A stretch of DNA of 64,000 nucleotides from positions 46,721,986 to 46,785,985 of the forward strand of contig NC_061815.1 of NCBI RefSeq assembly GCF_021462225.1, in the 5' to 3' direction. How positions within the stretch are numbered: the first letter of the stretch is position 1; every line of letters starts with the position of its first letter. The notes under the pieces were generated by a model. It was not told where the DNA came from. It was given only the letters and a program-made list of their open reading frames with translations, and made no database searches. Below, one piece after another: positions 46,316 through 57,345 of this stretch. The position numbers and the translations under genes are program-made. The stretch is from Girardinichthys multiradiatus (taxonomy: Eukaryota; Chordata; Actinopteri; Cyprinodontiformes; Goodeidae).

Positions 46316-47500
46316 ACAAAAATTCCTCACTTCACCACAGAGGACTGTGACAAACTTTTACAGAAATTATCTGTTTTGGAGATGAAAATCCATCAACTAG
46401 AAGTGAATGTGGAGGTGAATATGGGGCACAACGATGATTCAACTCTGCCCGTGATCCCAAACAGTGACAGCCAGCTCAACGACTCAGCCGGCAAACAGAA
46501 CACCGAGAATAAACATACCGGCAGACCCCCCTGGCATGTTTTAGGGGCATGCCCAAAAAATCAAGGTGGACGACTCACTGGAAGATCTCAGCAATTAAAT
46601 AAATCAGAAAGGCCAGAATTACAGAGAAATGCCCCCGTTTCCCCTGGGAAAAGGAGACTTCGACAGCGAGCTGCTGTCACAACAACTGATAGGAGTGAGA
46701 CAGCTGGAAATAAGTTCCCCTCCAAAACAGATTTGCTCCACTACAGAATGAAAACCAGGAAAATGATCCATCTTCTGAGAACAATAAAAGGTTTGAGAAC
46801 AACCTTCATTCTAAACAGTCTTCTCCTAAGCTGCCAGAGAAAAAGCGCCCCACCAGACCAAGAACCCTAATCGTGGGCAACACAGCTGTGGATGGGATTA
46901 AAAACGTCTGCAACAAGAAAAACACAGAAGTTATGATTGGGACCAGTAACGTGGTGTCCAATATCTCAGAGAATATTCTTGCAATCTCAGAAAAGCGCCC
47001 GTCTCTAGAAAACCTTATTATACACTGTGGAGCCATGGATGACGTGGCTAAGAAAAAATCAGAAGGACTGAAGGAGGATTTCACTTGTCTTCTGAATATT
47101 GTTGGAGGTCTCAATATCAAGGTGTTTCTCAGCGGACCCTTTGCACCGATTTTCTGTGGAGATGAGATTTTTTCGAGACTTCTGATGATTAATAAGTCGT
47201 TGAAAAAAACATGTGCCACCACACCTGTGAACTTCATCGACAACCTTAATATTTTTTGGGAAAAAAAGACAACTCTTCAAGCAAGATGGTTTCTGTTTGA
47301 ACAAGCCAGGAGCCAGACGTCTCACATCTAATCTCTTCTATTCAGTAAATAATCGGCCAGCAGCTTCGACCTTCAGCAGAGAACATGGAGTATCAACAAC
47401 AATGATAACACTGCCTCCAACAGCTACATCAGAGACAACCGGCCAGTTGGCTGAGAAAGAGAGGTCATCACATAAGGTCTCCCGTCGAAATCCACAGGAG
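46316..47500 (+). pseudogene. LINE ORF1 with SGNH-esterase-like domain
   Basis: The frame around the ATG at 46376 is open from about 46316 (FTTEDCDKLLQKLSVLEMKI), so the true start may be upstream of the ATG; it looks like a short coiled coil. After a low-complexity basic linker and a frameshift before 46840, the esterase-like domain begins TLIVGNTAVDGI near 46860; families have GDS there, so the nucleophilic Ser is missing. LIIHCGAMDD, FLSGPFAPI, FSRLLMINKSL and VNFIDNLNIFWE follow in the order seen in the ORF1 of L2/CR1-type fish LINEs. A shift near 47275 moves the end (NKPGARRLTSNLFYSV) to another frame. It is a pseudogene; the protein is thought to act in RNA binding and membrane or lipid contact. 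Confidence 0.75.
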
Positions 47501-47595
47501 AAGTAGACCCCCCCCCCCCGTTATACCCCCCTCCCCCAAACCCAAAAGCCATAAACTGTCAGGTACAACCAGACACAGAGTTAATATCAGAAACT

Positions 47596-48498
47596 ATGTC
47601 ATATAAACTGGCGTTATTGAATATTAGATCTCTGTCAGGAAAATAATTTTTAATCAATGACTTTATTACTGACCACGATCTTGATGTTATGTTTTTAACA
47701 GAAACATGGTTACATGAATTTAATGAAGCTCCCATTCTGATAGAGTCGACGCCTCCGAACTACAATTTTCTTTGTGAGAGCAGACAGCAAAGAAAAGGTG
47801 GAGGGGTGGCCACTTTCTTTAAAGATTTATTAAAGTGTAAAAAAGTATTTCTGGGAAAATTTGACTCTTTTGAATATTTGGCTCTCCAGGTAAAGAGCCC
47901 GGTCCGAACCATGTTCTTGAATATTTACAGGCGTCCTAAGTCCAAAACAAACTTTTTCAGTGATTTTGATGAGCTTTGATCTGTGATATTTGTTGATTAT
48001 GACTGTTTAATTATTGTGGGAGACTTCAACATTCACATGGACAATCCTGAAGACAGAAGTCCAATAGATCTATGTGACACTCTTAGAAATGTTGGTTTGA
48101 CTCAACATGTTAAACAGCAAACGCACAAACAGGGACATATTTTGGACTTGATCATCACTAAGGGTCTAAACATTTCCAAGGTGTCTATAACTGATGTTGC
48201 TCTATCTGACTACTTTTCTGTTAGTTCTGAAAGCATCCTCTCCAATGACTCAGTTTGCCAAAGAGACATGATAAGAAAACGCATCTTTAAGGACGGTGCT
48301 GCTGAAACCTTTAACCAGATTTACTCTTCTACCTCCACTTTGCCCTGTAACACTGTAGATGAGCTGGTAGATAACTTTCATTCCAAAATCTCGGACATCA
48401 TTGATTCAATAGCTCCAATTAAAGTGAAAGTCGTTTCTGGGAAGAAAATGTCTCCGTGGAGAAGTGCTCCACCAGTGGACTTTGACTGGGTCATCTAA
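47596..48498 (+). pseudogene. LINE endonuclease domain, RT deleted
   Basis: Reads YKLALLNIRSLSGK, stop, then FLTETWLHEF (catalytic Glu), GGGVATFFKDLLKCKK, a TGA at 47977-47979, then CLIIVGDFNIHMDN (Asp/Asn motif) and DVALSDYFSV. The last motif is SDH in active enzymes; here His is replaced by Tyr. Two stops break the frame. After KVKVVSGKKMSPWRS (the start of the linker to RT) the text jumps into 3' UTR sequence near 48465-48500, so RT is lost. Confidence 0.8.
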
Positions 48499-49746
48499 AC
48501 ATTATTAGTTAAGTTTTCAGTCCAATTTTCCTGTCATTTTCTTATCCATCATTCTATTCTCTTTATTTATTTTTTTTAAATTACCTCTGTTGTTTGATTT
48601 TCTGTATCATTGTAATGTTTTTACTTATGTACAGCACCTTGAGTGCCTTGTTGCTGAAAAGCGCTTTATAAATAAACTTGACTTGACTTGACTAGTTAGG
48701 CCACTCCAGGATCTTGAGCTGCTTCTTACGAAGCCACTCATTAGTTGCCCTGGCTGTGTCTTTTGAGTCGTTGTCATGCTGGAAGACAAAGCCAGCCACG
48801 ACCCATCTTCAATTTCCTTACTGGCCCCATCCATTTTCCCCCTCAATAGGGCACAGTTGTCCTGTCCCCTTCGCAGAAAAGCATCCCCAAAGAATGATGT
48901 TTCAACCTCCCTCCTTAACAGTAAGGACGGTGTTGTTCGGGTTATAGTCATCCTTCTTCTTCCTCCAAACACAGCGAGTGGAGTTTAGCCCAAAAAGCTC
49001 TATTTTTGTCTCATCAGACCACATGACCTTCTTCCATTCCTCCTATGGATCATCCAGATCAGGTAATTGGCAAACTTTAGATGGGCCTGGACATGCGTTG
49101 CCTTGAGCAGGGGGACCTTGCGTGCGCTGCAGGATTTTACTCCATGGTAGCATAGTATGTTACTAATGGTCTTCTTTGAGACTGTGGTCCCAGCTCTCTT
49201 CAGGTCATTGACTAGGTCCTGCCGTGTAGTTCTGGGCTGATCCATCACCTTGCTCATGATCATTGATGCCCCACGAAGTGAGATCTTGCATGGAGCCCCA
49301 GACTGAGGGATGGACCATCATCTTGAACTTCTTCCATTTTCTTATAATTGCTTCAACACTTGTTGCCTTCTCACCAAGCTGCTTGGCTATTTTCCTGTAG
49401 CCCATCCCAGCCTTGCGCAGGTCTACTGATGTCCTTACACAACTTCCTGGTCTTGGCCATGGTGGAGAGGTTTGAGTTTGTTTGTTTGATTGAGTGTGTG
49501 GACAGGTGTCTTTTATACAGATCACGAGTTCAAACAGGTGCAGTTAATACAGGTAATGAGTGGAGAACAGGATGGTTTTTTAAAGAAGAATTAACAGGCC
49601 TGTGAGAGCCAGGATTCTTATTGGCTGTTAGGTGATCAAATACCTATGTCACGCAATAAAATGCAAATTAATTACTTTAAAAAATAAATAAATAAAGATT
49701 TCTGGATTTTTGCTTTAGATTCTGTCACTCACAGTTGAAGAATGTA

Positions 49747-50449
49747 TTCATTTTACAAAGCCATTCTGGGTAAATCTCCTGATAACTAATTTCCGTTATA
49801 GAAAGACGTTGCTCTTCAATCAAAACTTTTCTTTTTTTTTTTTTTTTCCAAAAAGAACAGAAATAGGATGTTTCAAACATCAGGTGAATTTAAAGGTCCA
49901 GGCTTAAGGTTTGCATGTGATTTTGTAAGTCTGTTTTGTATACATTTTATCTGTTGTGATACTTATTAAGTAACCATTCATTTCACCTTTCTTACAAGTT
50001 CATGTGTTAGGCAACTAGCATAGCATGCAACCCTGTGGCATCATGGATTACGCAATTAAATAAGCTGACAATACTGCATTTGACAGACAAATCTGCACCA
50101 AGACAGAGTACAGTTTGGAGGTCAGCAATGTTGCCCGTCAACATCGTGATAAGATCTGTGTCTTTAAAGCAGCAGACAAATGGAGCACTGAAAAGGTGGT
50201 TAGGACACAAAGAACTCAAGGAAAATCCATTTACCATCTGCAATCGTGGTAAATTGTTGAATTATAGACAGGAAATACTGCAATAGTCCTCACTATATGT
50301 TTTACTTGAGATAGGATCACTTCCATCCAACTATATAAACACACACTCTGCACATTCAGTCCTTTAAAATCCATTTTTTGTGGCATTAAAATGAAACTTT
50401 CCATTGTTTTCTATATTTTATACATTCAAATTGCAACAATGGTTAGTAT
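49747..50449. other. No gene recognised
   Basis: AT-rich, a T-rich run near 49830, no coding signal. Confidence 0.5.
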
Positions 50450-50695
50450 TGTTATGGCCCTGGGTTTGAAACCTCCATGCAACCTCTGTCTGCATGGAGG
50501 TTGCTTGTTGTCCCTGTGAAAGCATTGGTTGTCTCGTGTACTCTGCCCACAGTCAGAAAAAGAAATGCACATTAGGTTGATTGGTCTCTCTAAACTGTCC
50601 TTAGGAGTGACTGTGTGTGCATGACTGTTTGTCCTGTGTGGGATGGACTTGAGACCTGTGCAGGATATACCACACCTCTCACAAAATAAGTTAAG
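50450..50695 (-). repeat. Teleost dispersed repeat, degraded
   Basis: The plus strand carries phrases I know from a very common fish repeat (for example tgcatggaggttgcttgttgtccctgtg, then ggttgattggtctctctaaactgtcc and gacctgtgcaggatatacc in order). It is non-coding; the class is uncertain and it is often found in fish introns and microsatellite flanks. Orientation is assigned arbitrarily. Confidence 0.55.
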
Positions 50696-51449
50696 AAACC
50701 GCATACCTACAATTTTCCCTGCACATAAAAATAATATGGCAAGTGTAAATAGTAGCACCTGAAGCAAGAATATCTTAATATTCATTCATTAGCAATTCAG
50801 TTTTAACCTGAGTGAAAGAAGCCTTGAGTAATATAGGGCATAAATATTTTAAGGACAGCGATAATACATTTTCAGTGATTTATTATAACATACTATGAGA
50901 CAATCCGAGGCTAAAAACATGATTGATGTGGAGACTCGGTAATTTTGAAAAAGGTCAAATTAAGGAAAAATTTAACTCAATAACTTAACTCTGTTATTGT
51001 GGATAATTTACAAGGTTATGAAAAATATGAATGTAGTTTATGACAAATTATTTTTTGTGGTAAACAACTGTAACAAAACAACCCAAATTGTGAAATAGTA
51101 TGACAGCTACAAACAATTTTGGACAATTTAGAGTCCAAGTAATCAAATCAAACTCAGTATGACGCTAAAACAATCCTTCACGGATTTTGTATTACAAGTT
51201 GCATTCAGCTAAAAGAAGCTACTGGAATCAGGAAATATATTTTCCACAACAGAATGTACTTTTTGCAGGAGGTAGTTTAAGTACAATTCATGGCTGATAA
51301 CCTGTGGAAGACCCAATGCACTTTGTTTCCCTTACATCCTTTTCAAAAGTGGCAAGTGTAATTTGACGTGGACACAGTCTGGACAAATAGACCTAAAAAC
51401 ATCTCTCCTAAGGAGTCAAGAAGCATAGGAGAGAACTCATATGGAAAAC
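50696..51449. other. No gene recognised
   Basis: AT-rich, no frame of note. Confidence 0.5.
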
Positions 51450-52560
51450 TGCGTTAAGCCAGCTGTGCAATGAAGGATTGGCATAGTGACGCAGCTCAAT
51501 AAGGGGCACCGCATCGTAAGAAAGCACAATGAACAGGTAGATGAAAACCATCATATTTTATTCAAAATAAATTGATTGGGTTATTTTGTGGTACCTATGA
51601 ACTAGCAATGGCAGACGACACCGAATTTTTAGAGATTGAGTCAACTAAATAGCATCCATCGATCAGGACTTGAGAGAACACCTTGTAAATGCAACTGTAT
51701 TTAAAGGCATGCTCAAAACAGTTTAGAATGAACTCCTGGACTGTATGCTGGCAGTTCTGAGAGAACAAATCTTGGGTGAAGTAAAGACAGCGGACCTTTT
51801 AGCTGTTTAAGCTGATGAAACTACTGACATTTCCACACACTGTCAGCTAGTTGTGAAACTGAGATATATTGACACGTGTAACAATGAATGGTAAATTGGT
51901 AAATGGCCTGTACTTCATTGAGTCCCCAGAGACCCTAAAGCGCTTTACGCTACAATCAGTCATCCACCCATTCACACACTGACAGTGGTAAGCAAGTTTG
52001 TAGCTTCAGCTGCCCTGGGGCAGACTGACAGAAGTGAGGCTGCTATACAATCGGAGCCACCAAGCCCTCTGACCACCATCAATATACAAGAGCACTTTTT
52101 CGAATACAGTAAGCTACCAAACACCTGTGCAGATGCAATAGCCAGCGCCTTGTTGAAGAGGCTGGGCACCATCCTCCTGAGGGAAAAGAAGTTGATCGCC
52201 CAGGCCTATGATGGGGCTGCAGTAATGAGGAGTGTCACTTTAAGACTGCAGCGTCAGGTACAGAACATCTATGCCAAGGCTTACTACGTTCAATGTTACG
52301 CCCATCAGTTATACCTGGTAACGCGACAAGCAACCTTTAACATCCCTCAAATAAAAAATTTTTTCTGATAAGGGGGGAATTGCTTCTTTTTGGAAAAAAA
52401 GAAAATAAAAATTAAATCGAACCAGAGAAGCAAGCTTGATGAGGTGTTGTCGCTCCGACTTCCAAGTGTATCTTCAACACGCAGGAACTTTAAAATGCCT
52501 ACGACACGCTTTTTCTACAAATGCAGAAATTGAAAGAAAACATCTTAATATTGAAGGAAT
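51450..52560 (+). pseudogene. hAT transposase relic (DUF4371 type), N-terminal and middle parts
   Basis: Across frameshifts and stops the plus strand reads TQLNKGHRIVRKHNEQVDEN near 51490, YELAMADDTEFLEI near 51595, then ADETTDISTHCQLVVKLRYID at about 51810-51875 (first conserved Asp block of this family). After an inserted repeat at 51890-52080 it continues IQEHFFEYSKLPNTC, LIAQAYDGAAVMRS (second conserved Asp) and YYVQCYAHQLYLV, then LRLPSVSSTRRNF near 52460. Such proteins cut and join hAT elements with 8-bp TSDs. A likely C-terminal part lies at 56880. Confidence 0.75.
51890..52080 (+). mobile_element. Short dispersed element inserted in the hAT gene
   Basis: Begins ggtaaattggtaaatggcct and continues with cctaaagcgctttacgc and catccacccattcacacac, wording of a very abundant teleost short repeat. 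It separates the two halves of the hAT coding region. By chance it keeps an open frame running into the hAT part (51985-52368). No clear TSD. Confidence 0.65.
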
Positions 52561-53654
52561 TATGCAGTAATTGACATTTAATAGGATTAAAGATGCAATA
52601 AAAGACAATTATGACATAAAATAAGCATATTTCGATGTTAAAGTCCAAAGTCGCCCAGAAATTACGTAAAAGGGGTCGTTTGTTGTGTGAGCGTCAATGA
52701 TAAACGGTTCAGGCAGACGCCTAATTGCATTAAAAACAGCGTTAATATGGTGACACAGTGCATTGCTGGTGGTGGCAGCAATACTACGACAGCAGCTGCT
52801 AGTTTGCATTATTTTGACAAAGTGAACAGGATCAGAGCTGGAAAACTGAGGGACAGATGGGCTAGTCCCACCAAACACAGCCAGGTGTGATCGGAGGACT
52901 TTGCTTCAACATTCCCCTTTGTCTGTAAGATATTTCGAGCTCTGACTTCATTTCTCTTGCGAATTCAGAAGTTTCTTGTTTGAAGCAGTTTGCTGAGTCC
53001 ATAGCCAGACTGTTTAGAGCATCTGATGGGAAAAGATCGCCAAAGAAAAGGTTGTTGCTGCTGTTGCTGAACGGATCAAGGCTCAGCAGGTAAGAACACT
53101 TTCTTGTCACAAAAGTACATTTAGATATAAGCAGTTATTTTTAATAACAAAAATGTTTTTATTAAATAGAAATTATTTTTATCATTAATAATAATAATAA
53201 TCCAAAATTATTATTAAAATAAGACAAATTACATGTGAAAACGATATATTTAAATTTATATTTCTCTAAAGATTCTAATATAAAGTAAAAAAAAAAAAGA
53301 CACCAGATAGTGTAGTCAGATCTTTAACCTTAGTTAATCCAGTAACCGATCTAATTGATCTAATGTAAACAACCACTAATATATACACATGTATATATAA
53401 ATATTTGTGTGTATTTATTAATATAGCGAGATCTAGTCTGTCTTTAGTAAATTATTTTGAAAATCCGGATGTTGTTTTTGTTCTGTTTCCTGATGGTGAT
53501 TCATGCATATTGACAACTGTGCTCCATGGTCCGGCAACAATAGACTGATCAAATTAGACGGTCGTCCGCACATCCAGCACTTGTGCTCTGCCATCTGATG
53601 ACAGCTGACTTTCTTCAGACTCTGCTTCGTCTCTTTCTCTAACAGTGACTGAAA
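52561..53654. other. No gene recognised; possibly remnants of the hAT element
   Basis: Lies between the hAT middle part and a Tc1 insertion. Frames are short and without family motifs. Confidence 0.45.
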
Positions 53655-53656
53655 TA

Positions 53657-55234
53657 CACTGCTCAAAAAAATAAAGGGAACACTCAAATAACACATCCTA
53701 GATCTCAATGAATGAAATATTCTCATTGAATACTTTGTTCTGTACAAAGTTGAAATTGCTGACCACAAAATCACACAAAAATCATCAATGGAAATCAAAT
53801 TTATTAACCAATGGAGGCCTGGATTTAGAGTCGCACACAAAATTAAAGTGGAAAAACACACTACAGTCTGATCGAACTTTGATGTAATGTCCTTAAAACA
53901 AGTCAAAATGAGGCTCAGTATTGTGTGTGGCCTCCACGTGTCTGTATGACCTCCCTACAACGCCTGGGCATGCTCCTGATGAGACGGAGGATGGGCTCCT
54001 GAGGGATCTCCTCCCAGACCTGGACTAAAGCATCCGCCAACTCCTGGACAGTCTGTGGTGCAACGTGACGTTGGTGGATGGAGCGAGACATGATGTCCCA
54101 GATGTGATCAATCAGATTCAGGTCTGGGGAACGGGCCGGTCCTTTGCTTCAATGTCTTCATCTTGCAGGAACTGCTGACACACTCCAGCCACATGAGGTC
54201 TAGCATTGTCCTGCATTAGGAGGAACCCAGGGCCAACCGCACCAGCATATGGTCTCACAAGGGGTCTGAGGATCTCATCTCGGTACCTAATGGCAGTCAG
54301 GCTACCTCTGGCGAGCACATGGAGGGCCACGCGGCCCTCCAAAGAAATACCACCCCACACCATTACTGACCCACTGCCAAACCAGTCATGCTGAAGGATG
54401 TTGCAGGCAGCAGATCGCTCTCCATGGTGTCTCCAGACTCTGTCACATCTGTCACATGTGCTCAGTGTGAACCTGCTTTCATCTGTGAAGAGCACAGGGC
54501 GCCAGTGGTGAATTTTAGCCAATCCTGGTGTTCTCTGGCAAATGCTAAGCGTCCTGCACAGTGTTGGGCTGTGAGCACAACCCCCGTTTGTGGACGTCAG
54601 GCCCTCATACCATCCTCATGGAGTCAGTTTTTAACCATTTGTGCAGACACATGCACATTTGTGGCCTGCTGGAGGTCATTTTGCAGGGCTCTGGCAGTGC
54701 TCCTCCTGTTCCTCCTTGCACAAAGGCAGAGGTAGTGGTCCTGCTGCTGGGTTGTTGTCCTCCTACGGCCTCCTCCACGTCTCCTGATGTACTGGCCTGT
54801 CTCGTGGTAGCGCCTCCAGGCTCTGGACACTACGCTGACAAAAACAGCAAACCTTCTTGCCACAGCTCGCATTGATGTGCCATCCTGGATGAGCTGCACT
54901 ACCTGAGCCACTTGTGTGGGTTGTAGAGTCCGTCTCATGCTACCACGAGTGTGAAAGCACCACCAACATTCAAAAGTGACCAAAACATCAGCCAGAAAGC
55001 ATAGGTACTGAGAAGTGGTCTGTGGTCCCCACCTGCAGAACCACTCCTTTATTGAGTGTGTCTTGCTAATCGCCAAAGATTTCCCCCTGTTGTTTATTCC
55101 ATTTAAACAACATCTGTGAAATTGATTGTCAATCAGTGTTGCTTCCTAAGTGGAGCGTTTGATTTCACAGAAGTTTGATTTACTTGGAGTTATATTGTGT
55201 TGTTTAAGTGTTCCCTTTATTTTTTTGAGCAGTG
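53657..55234 (-). mobile_element. Complete Tc1-like element of a fourth family
   Basis: A 1578-bp element with 28-bp terminal repeats starting CACTGCTCAAAAAAATAAAG on each end and TA at 53655-53656 and 55235-55236. A transposase pseudogene lies on the minus strand. Elements with these ends are very common in fish and have been reported as horizontally transferred between fish and lampreys; I recall that from the literature and have not checked this copy. Confidence 0.93.
53915..54938 (-). pseudogene. Tc1-like transposase with a stop and a frameshift
   Basis: Starts [20 protein letters not shown] at 54938, a helix-turn-helix start, followed by [11 protein letters not shown] (basic, GRPR-like). 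A TGA at 54624-54626 breaks the frame after SAQMVKN. The DDE domain continues with LFTDESRF (first Asp) and LLMQDNARPHVAG (second Asp). Near 54135 four bases appear to be missing where families read DWPARSPDLN, so the frame shifts and stops at 54118-54120. The Glu region and the end (GGHTQY, stop at 53915) are in another frame. Not functional. Confidence 0.9.
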
Positions 55235-55236
55235 TA

Positions 55237-55475
55237 TATCCAAAGAAGTATCAGATTCTTCACTGTTCTCTGTGTTGCTGCCATTGTAGCAGCAGTCAGT
55301 TTACCTGCATGGGTTCCCCAGTGGTGACAAAAAAAGAGCACAAAGGAGTAGCCTGAAAATATCTTTTTAGTGAATTTTATGATCATATATCTCCGGTCAG
55401 TGACTTGCAGCATTCCTTCCTCCCGGATGAGCATGTAGAGACAGTGGACAGTCACTGGCGTTGACTTTGCAGCAA
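55237..55475. repeat. Short dispersed segment, copy 2, between a Tc1 and an LTR
   Basis: Its right part (55370-55475) resembles 11430-11530 in the same orientation. It joins the truncated LTR copy D directly. Confidence 0.5.
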
Positions 55476-55540
55476 CAGGATAGCCTGTTCCTTCAAATCC
55501 CGGCGGGCACCGCGGCTGATATGACGGGGGGTCCCAAGTC

Positions 55541-55548
55541 TGACGTCA
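55541..55548. promoter_or_regulatory. Consensus CRE (TGACGTCA) in LTR D
   Basis: A perfect palindromic CREB/ATF site 8 bases before the TATA-like box. Copy C has the weaker TGATGTCA-type version at the same place. Function is inferred from the match and position. Confidence 0.5.
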
Positions 55549-55555
55549 CAAGACA

Positions 55556-55564
55556 CTATATAGG
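55556..55564 (+). promoter_or_regulatory. TATA-like box of LTR D
   Basis: CTATATAGG lies just downstream of the CRE, a fitting U3 promoter arrangement. Copy C reads GCATAAATG here. Confidence 0.5.
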
Positions 55565-56879
55565 AAGGCGCCCATTTTGAAAACTCGCCTTCAGCTGAAG
55601 ACCGTGACACGGTGACCACGCAACTGAAGCATCATCTGGAGAAGAGTCCCCAGTGGATTTAATTTATTCTCCTTCGTTGGCCAACGAAAAATTCATAACT
55701 GCGTTTTCTGGAATGAGAAGGCCAGAAATTTCACTTTGCCGATCGAAGACGTGAGTTTAACATGTAACTAAAAAAACCACGGAGTTTCAAGGAGACGGAT
55801 CGCCACCTTGTTTTGTCCAGTCGACTGCTGACGGTCAGATCATATTTTCCCCTTTCGCCAAGGAGGCCAGAGGACGAAGATTGACCGCTCTTCCTGAATT
55901 TAACTGTGGACGCACATTAACTTCCAACTGTTTTTTTTCCTGTCTTCAACTCTGCTCAGAAGGAAGACAACGACAAGTAAAACCCGTCCTTTATTTTTAT
56001 TTATTTCTTAGAAAAGTCTGGGCAGGATAGAAGAGGTTTTAGTGCAATTAGAATCGCCATTTAATCTAATGTGTTCTGAATTATATGTGCATGTAACCTT
56101 TTTATTGAAACTTTGACGTGCTGTGTTGGATGTCTGGAAGCCGCTGTGCTACCCAGCTTTGTGTGTGCTTTGCGGGGTTATTTACCACCTGAGAGTCAGC
56201 GCAGGTGTGCTGTGAGACTGGACTGTTATAATAACCTCATGGTGAAATTCAACATTTTCTTTGTCTTCAACTTTACTGCCTACTAGCTTGCCGCCAAAGG
56301 TTTTATAACTCTTTGTGTGCTCACAACCGAATTGCAGTTTGAGCTGCGCCCCAACCTCCACTCATCACCACACCCTTTGTCATATTATCATTTTTGCCAC
56401 AACTGCTGGTTTAATCCCATACGCACCCAGTGCTGTTTGGCTTTATTTTGTTTAGTTAGATATTTTACCCCTTTTGTGTAGAACTTTGCATGTTTGAGTA
56501 GGTGAAGATTATTAAATCGGAAGAGCGGATTGTATCAGGGCTGTGATTTAATAAATATTCACATAGATAAACAGGCGTTTTGTGTTTATTTTGTGCAAGA
56601 GTGATTCTTCAGTCAAGATAAGGTTGAAGTTCCACACGTTTCGGCAGAAACGGTCGATTAAACAGTGACATCTCTGGTAATAGTTATCAATTATTACTGA
56701 GTACTTAACGGTTGTAATTATCAAAAGGCGTTGAGCCACAATTACAGCACCAGAAGACATCTCTGGTCTCGATTCATAAATGAGGATTTTGGTTAAGAAA
56801 TTAATTTTCTCAAATTATGATTTTTAATTATAATTATTGATAAAGATTAATTAATCAATAATCATAATTCTAACAATGC

Positions 56880-57345
56880 CAAGGAGAGGTTTTCTTTCAC
56901 CAGGAACCTTGTCAGCACCACTCTGTTGCAAGGACACAACACAGCATAACGATTTCAGATTCAGTGCTGAAAACCACAGTGGAAGCCTATAACTTATTGG
57001 ACAAGGCCAGACATAAACTGGAACTATCCCTGATCTACGAGAACGAGGAGTTCCAGAGCTGCAGGGGTGTACTGGCTATCCATCAGGTTCTGATGGAACA
57101 TAACATAACATTCAATGAAAATAAAAGTATTTTAAACATCCTGATCACCACACCAATGACAGAATCAGAAAAGTTGCTCTCTACTTAAAAAAAGGGTAAA
57201 AACCTTCCTTAGAATCACTATGGCCAGATGGGCTCAAAGGTCTGGCTTGCTCTCCATAGAGGAAAAACTGACCCAAGACATTCCTGATTTCAACACCAGT
57301 GTGAGTGTGTCTGCGTCCAGGTGTGAATTTCTTTCTCCAGTTTTA
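56880..57345 (+). pseudogene. hAT transposase C-terminal dimerisation domain, relic
   Basis: Starting near ERFSFTRNLVSTTLL (56883), then, shifted, LKTTVEAYNLLDKARHKLEL and LIYENEEFQSC (frame from 56964), the text ends in ILNILITTPMTESEKLLST, the core of the hAT dimerisation domain (families: LLKILITTPMTTAESERCFS), followed after a stop by LLSIEEKLTQDIPDFNT. The frame is broken and a few codons are missing. It is probably the other end of the element at 51450-52560, now separated by a Tc1 and an LTR. Confidence 0.75.

Larger units (their letters stand above)
46084..48689 (+). mobile_element. LINE with both ends but no reverse transcriptase
   Basis: Inserted in the Tc1 transposase, with GACTAG at 46078-46083 and again at 48690-48695 (the latter overlaps the LINE's own TTGAC tail). 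It has a 5' UTR, ORF1, an endonuclease and a 3' end with AATAAAC wording and (TTGAC)n tail. Between about 48460 and 48500 the text passes from the end of the endonuclease straight to the 3' UTR: the RT, normally over 1.5 kb, is missing. Confidence 0.85.
45870..49460 (-). pseudogene. Tc1-like transposase split by a LINE insertion
   Basis: Starts [11 protein letters not shown] at 49460, then shifts frame into [19 protein letters not shown] (helix-turn-helix) and [26 protein letters not shown] and [15 protein letters not shown] at 49230-49060 are the second DNA-binding part. The core near 48980-48780 ([32 protein letters not shown]) is broken by stops but keeps the second Asp. Right after it, at the SPDLNP site, lies the LINE with its GACTAG duplication. 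Beyond it, SPDLNPIKSLLRELK continues to FCTKY and a TAA at 45870. The third catalytic residue is Lys instead of Glu, so it was dead in any case. Confidence 0.85.
45745..49744 (-). mobile_element. Tc1-like element of a third family, split by a LINE
   Basis: Terminal repeats with the shared core TCTTCAACTGTGAG face each other at the two ends, flanked by TA (45743-45744 and 49745-49746). Without the LINE at 46084-48689 the element is about 1.4 kb. The transposase pseudogene runs on the minus strand. Confidence 0.85.
55476..56875 (+). mobile_element. 5'-truncated LTR, copy D
   Basis: From about 55476 to the AACA end at 56875 it aligns with LTR copy C (58780-60194). The first 95 bases of C are missing and replaced by unrelated DNA, so no TSD can be read. 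It retains the promoter region with a CRE and a TATA-like box. No internal retroviral sequence follows: a hAT relic begins immediately. Confidence 0.8.

Noticed and set aside
50426..50785. A 119-codon minus-strand frame starting MNIKIFLLQVLLFTLAILFL with a signal-peptide-like start
   Set aside because: Most of it lies across a known type of dispersed fish repeat; the hydrophobic start is from AT-rich DNA.
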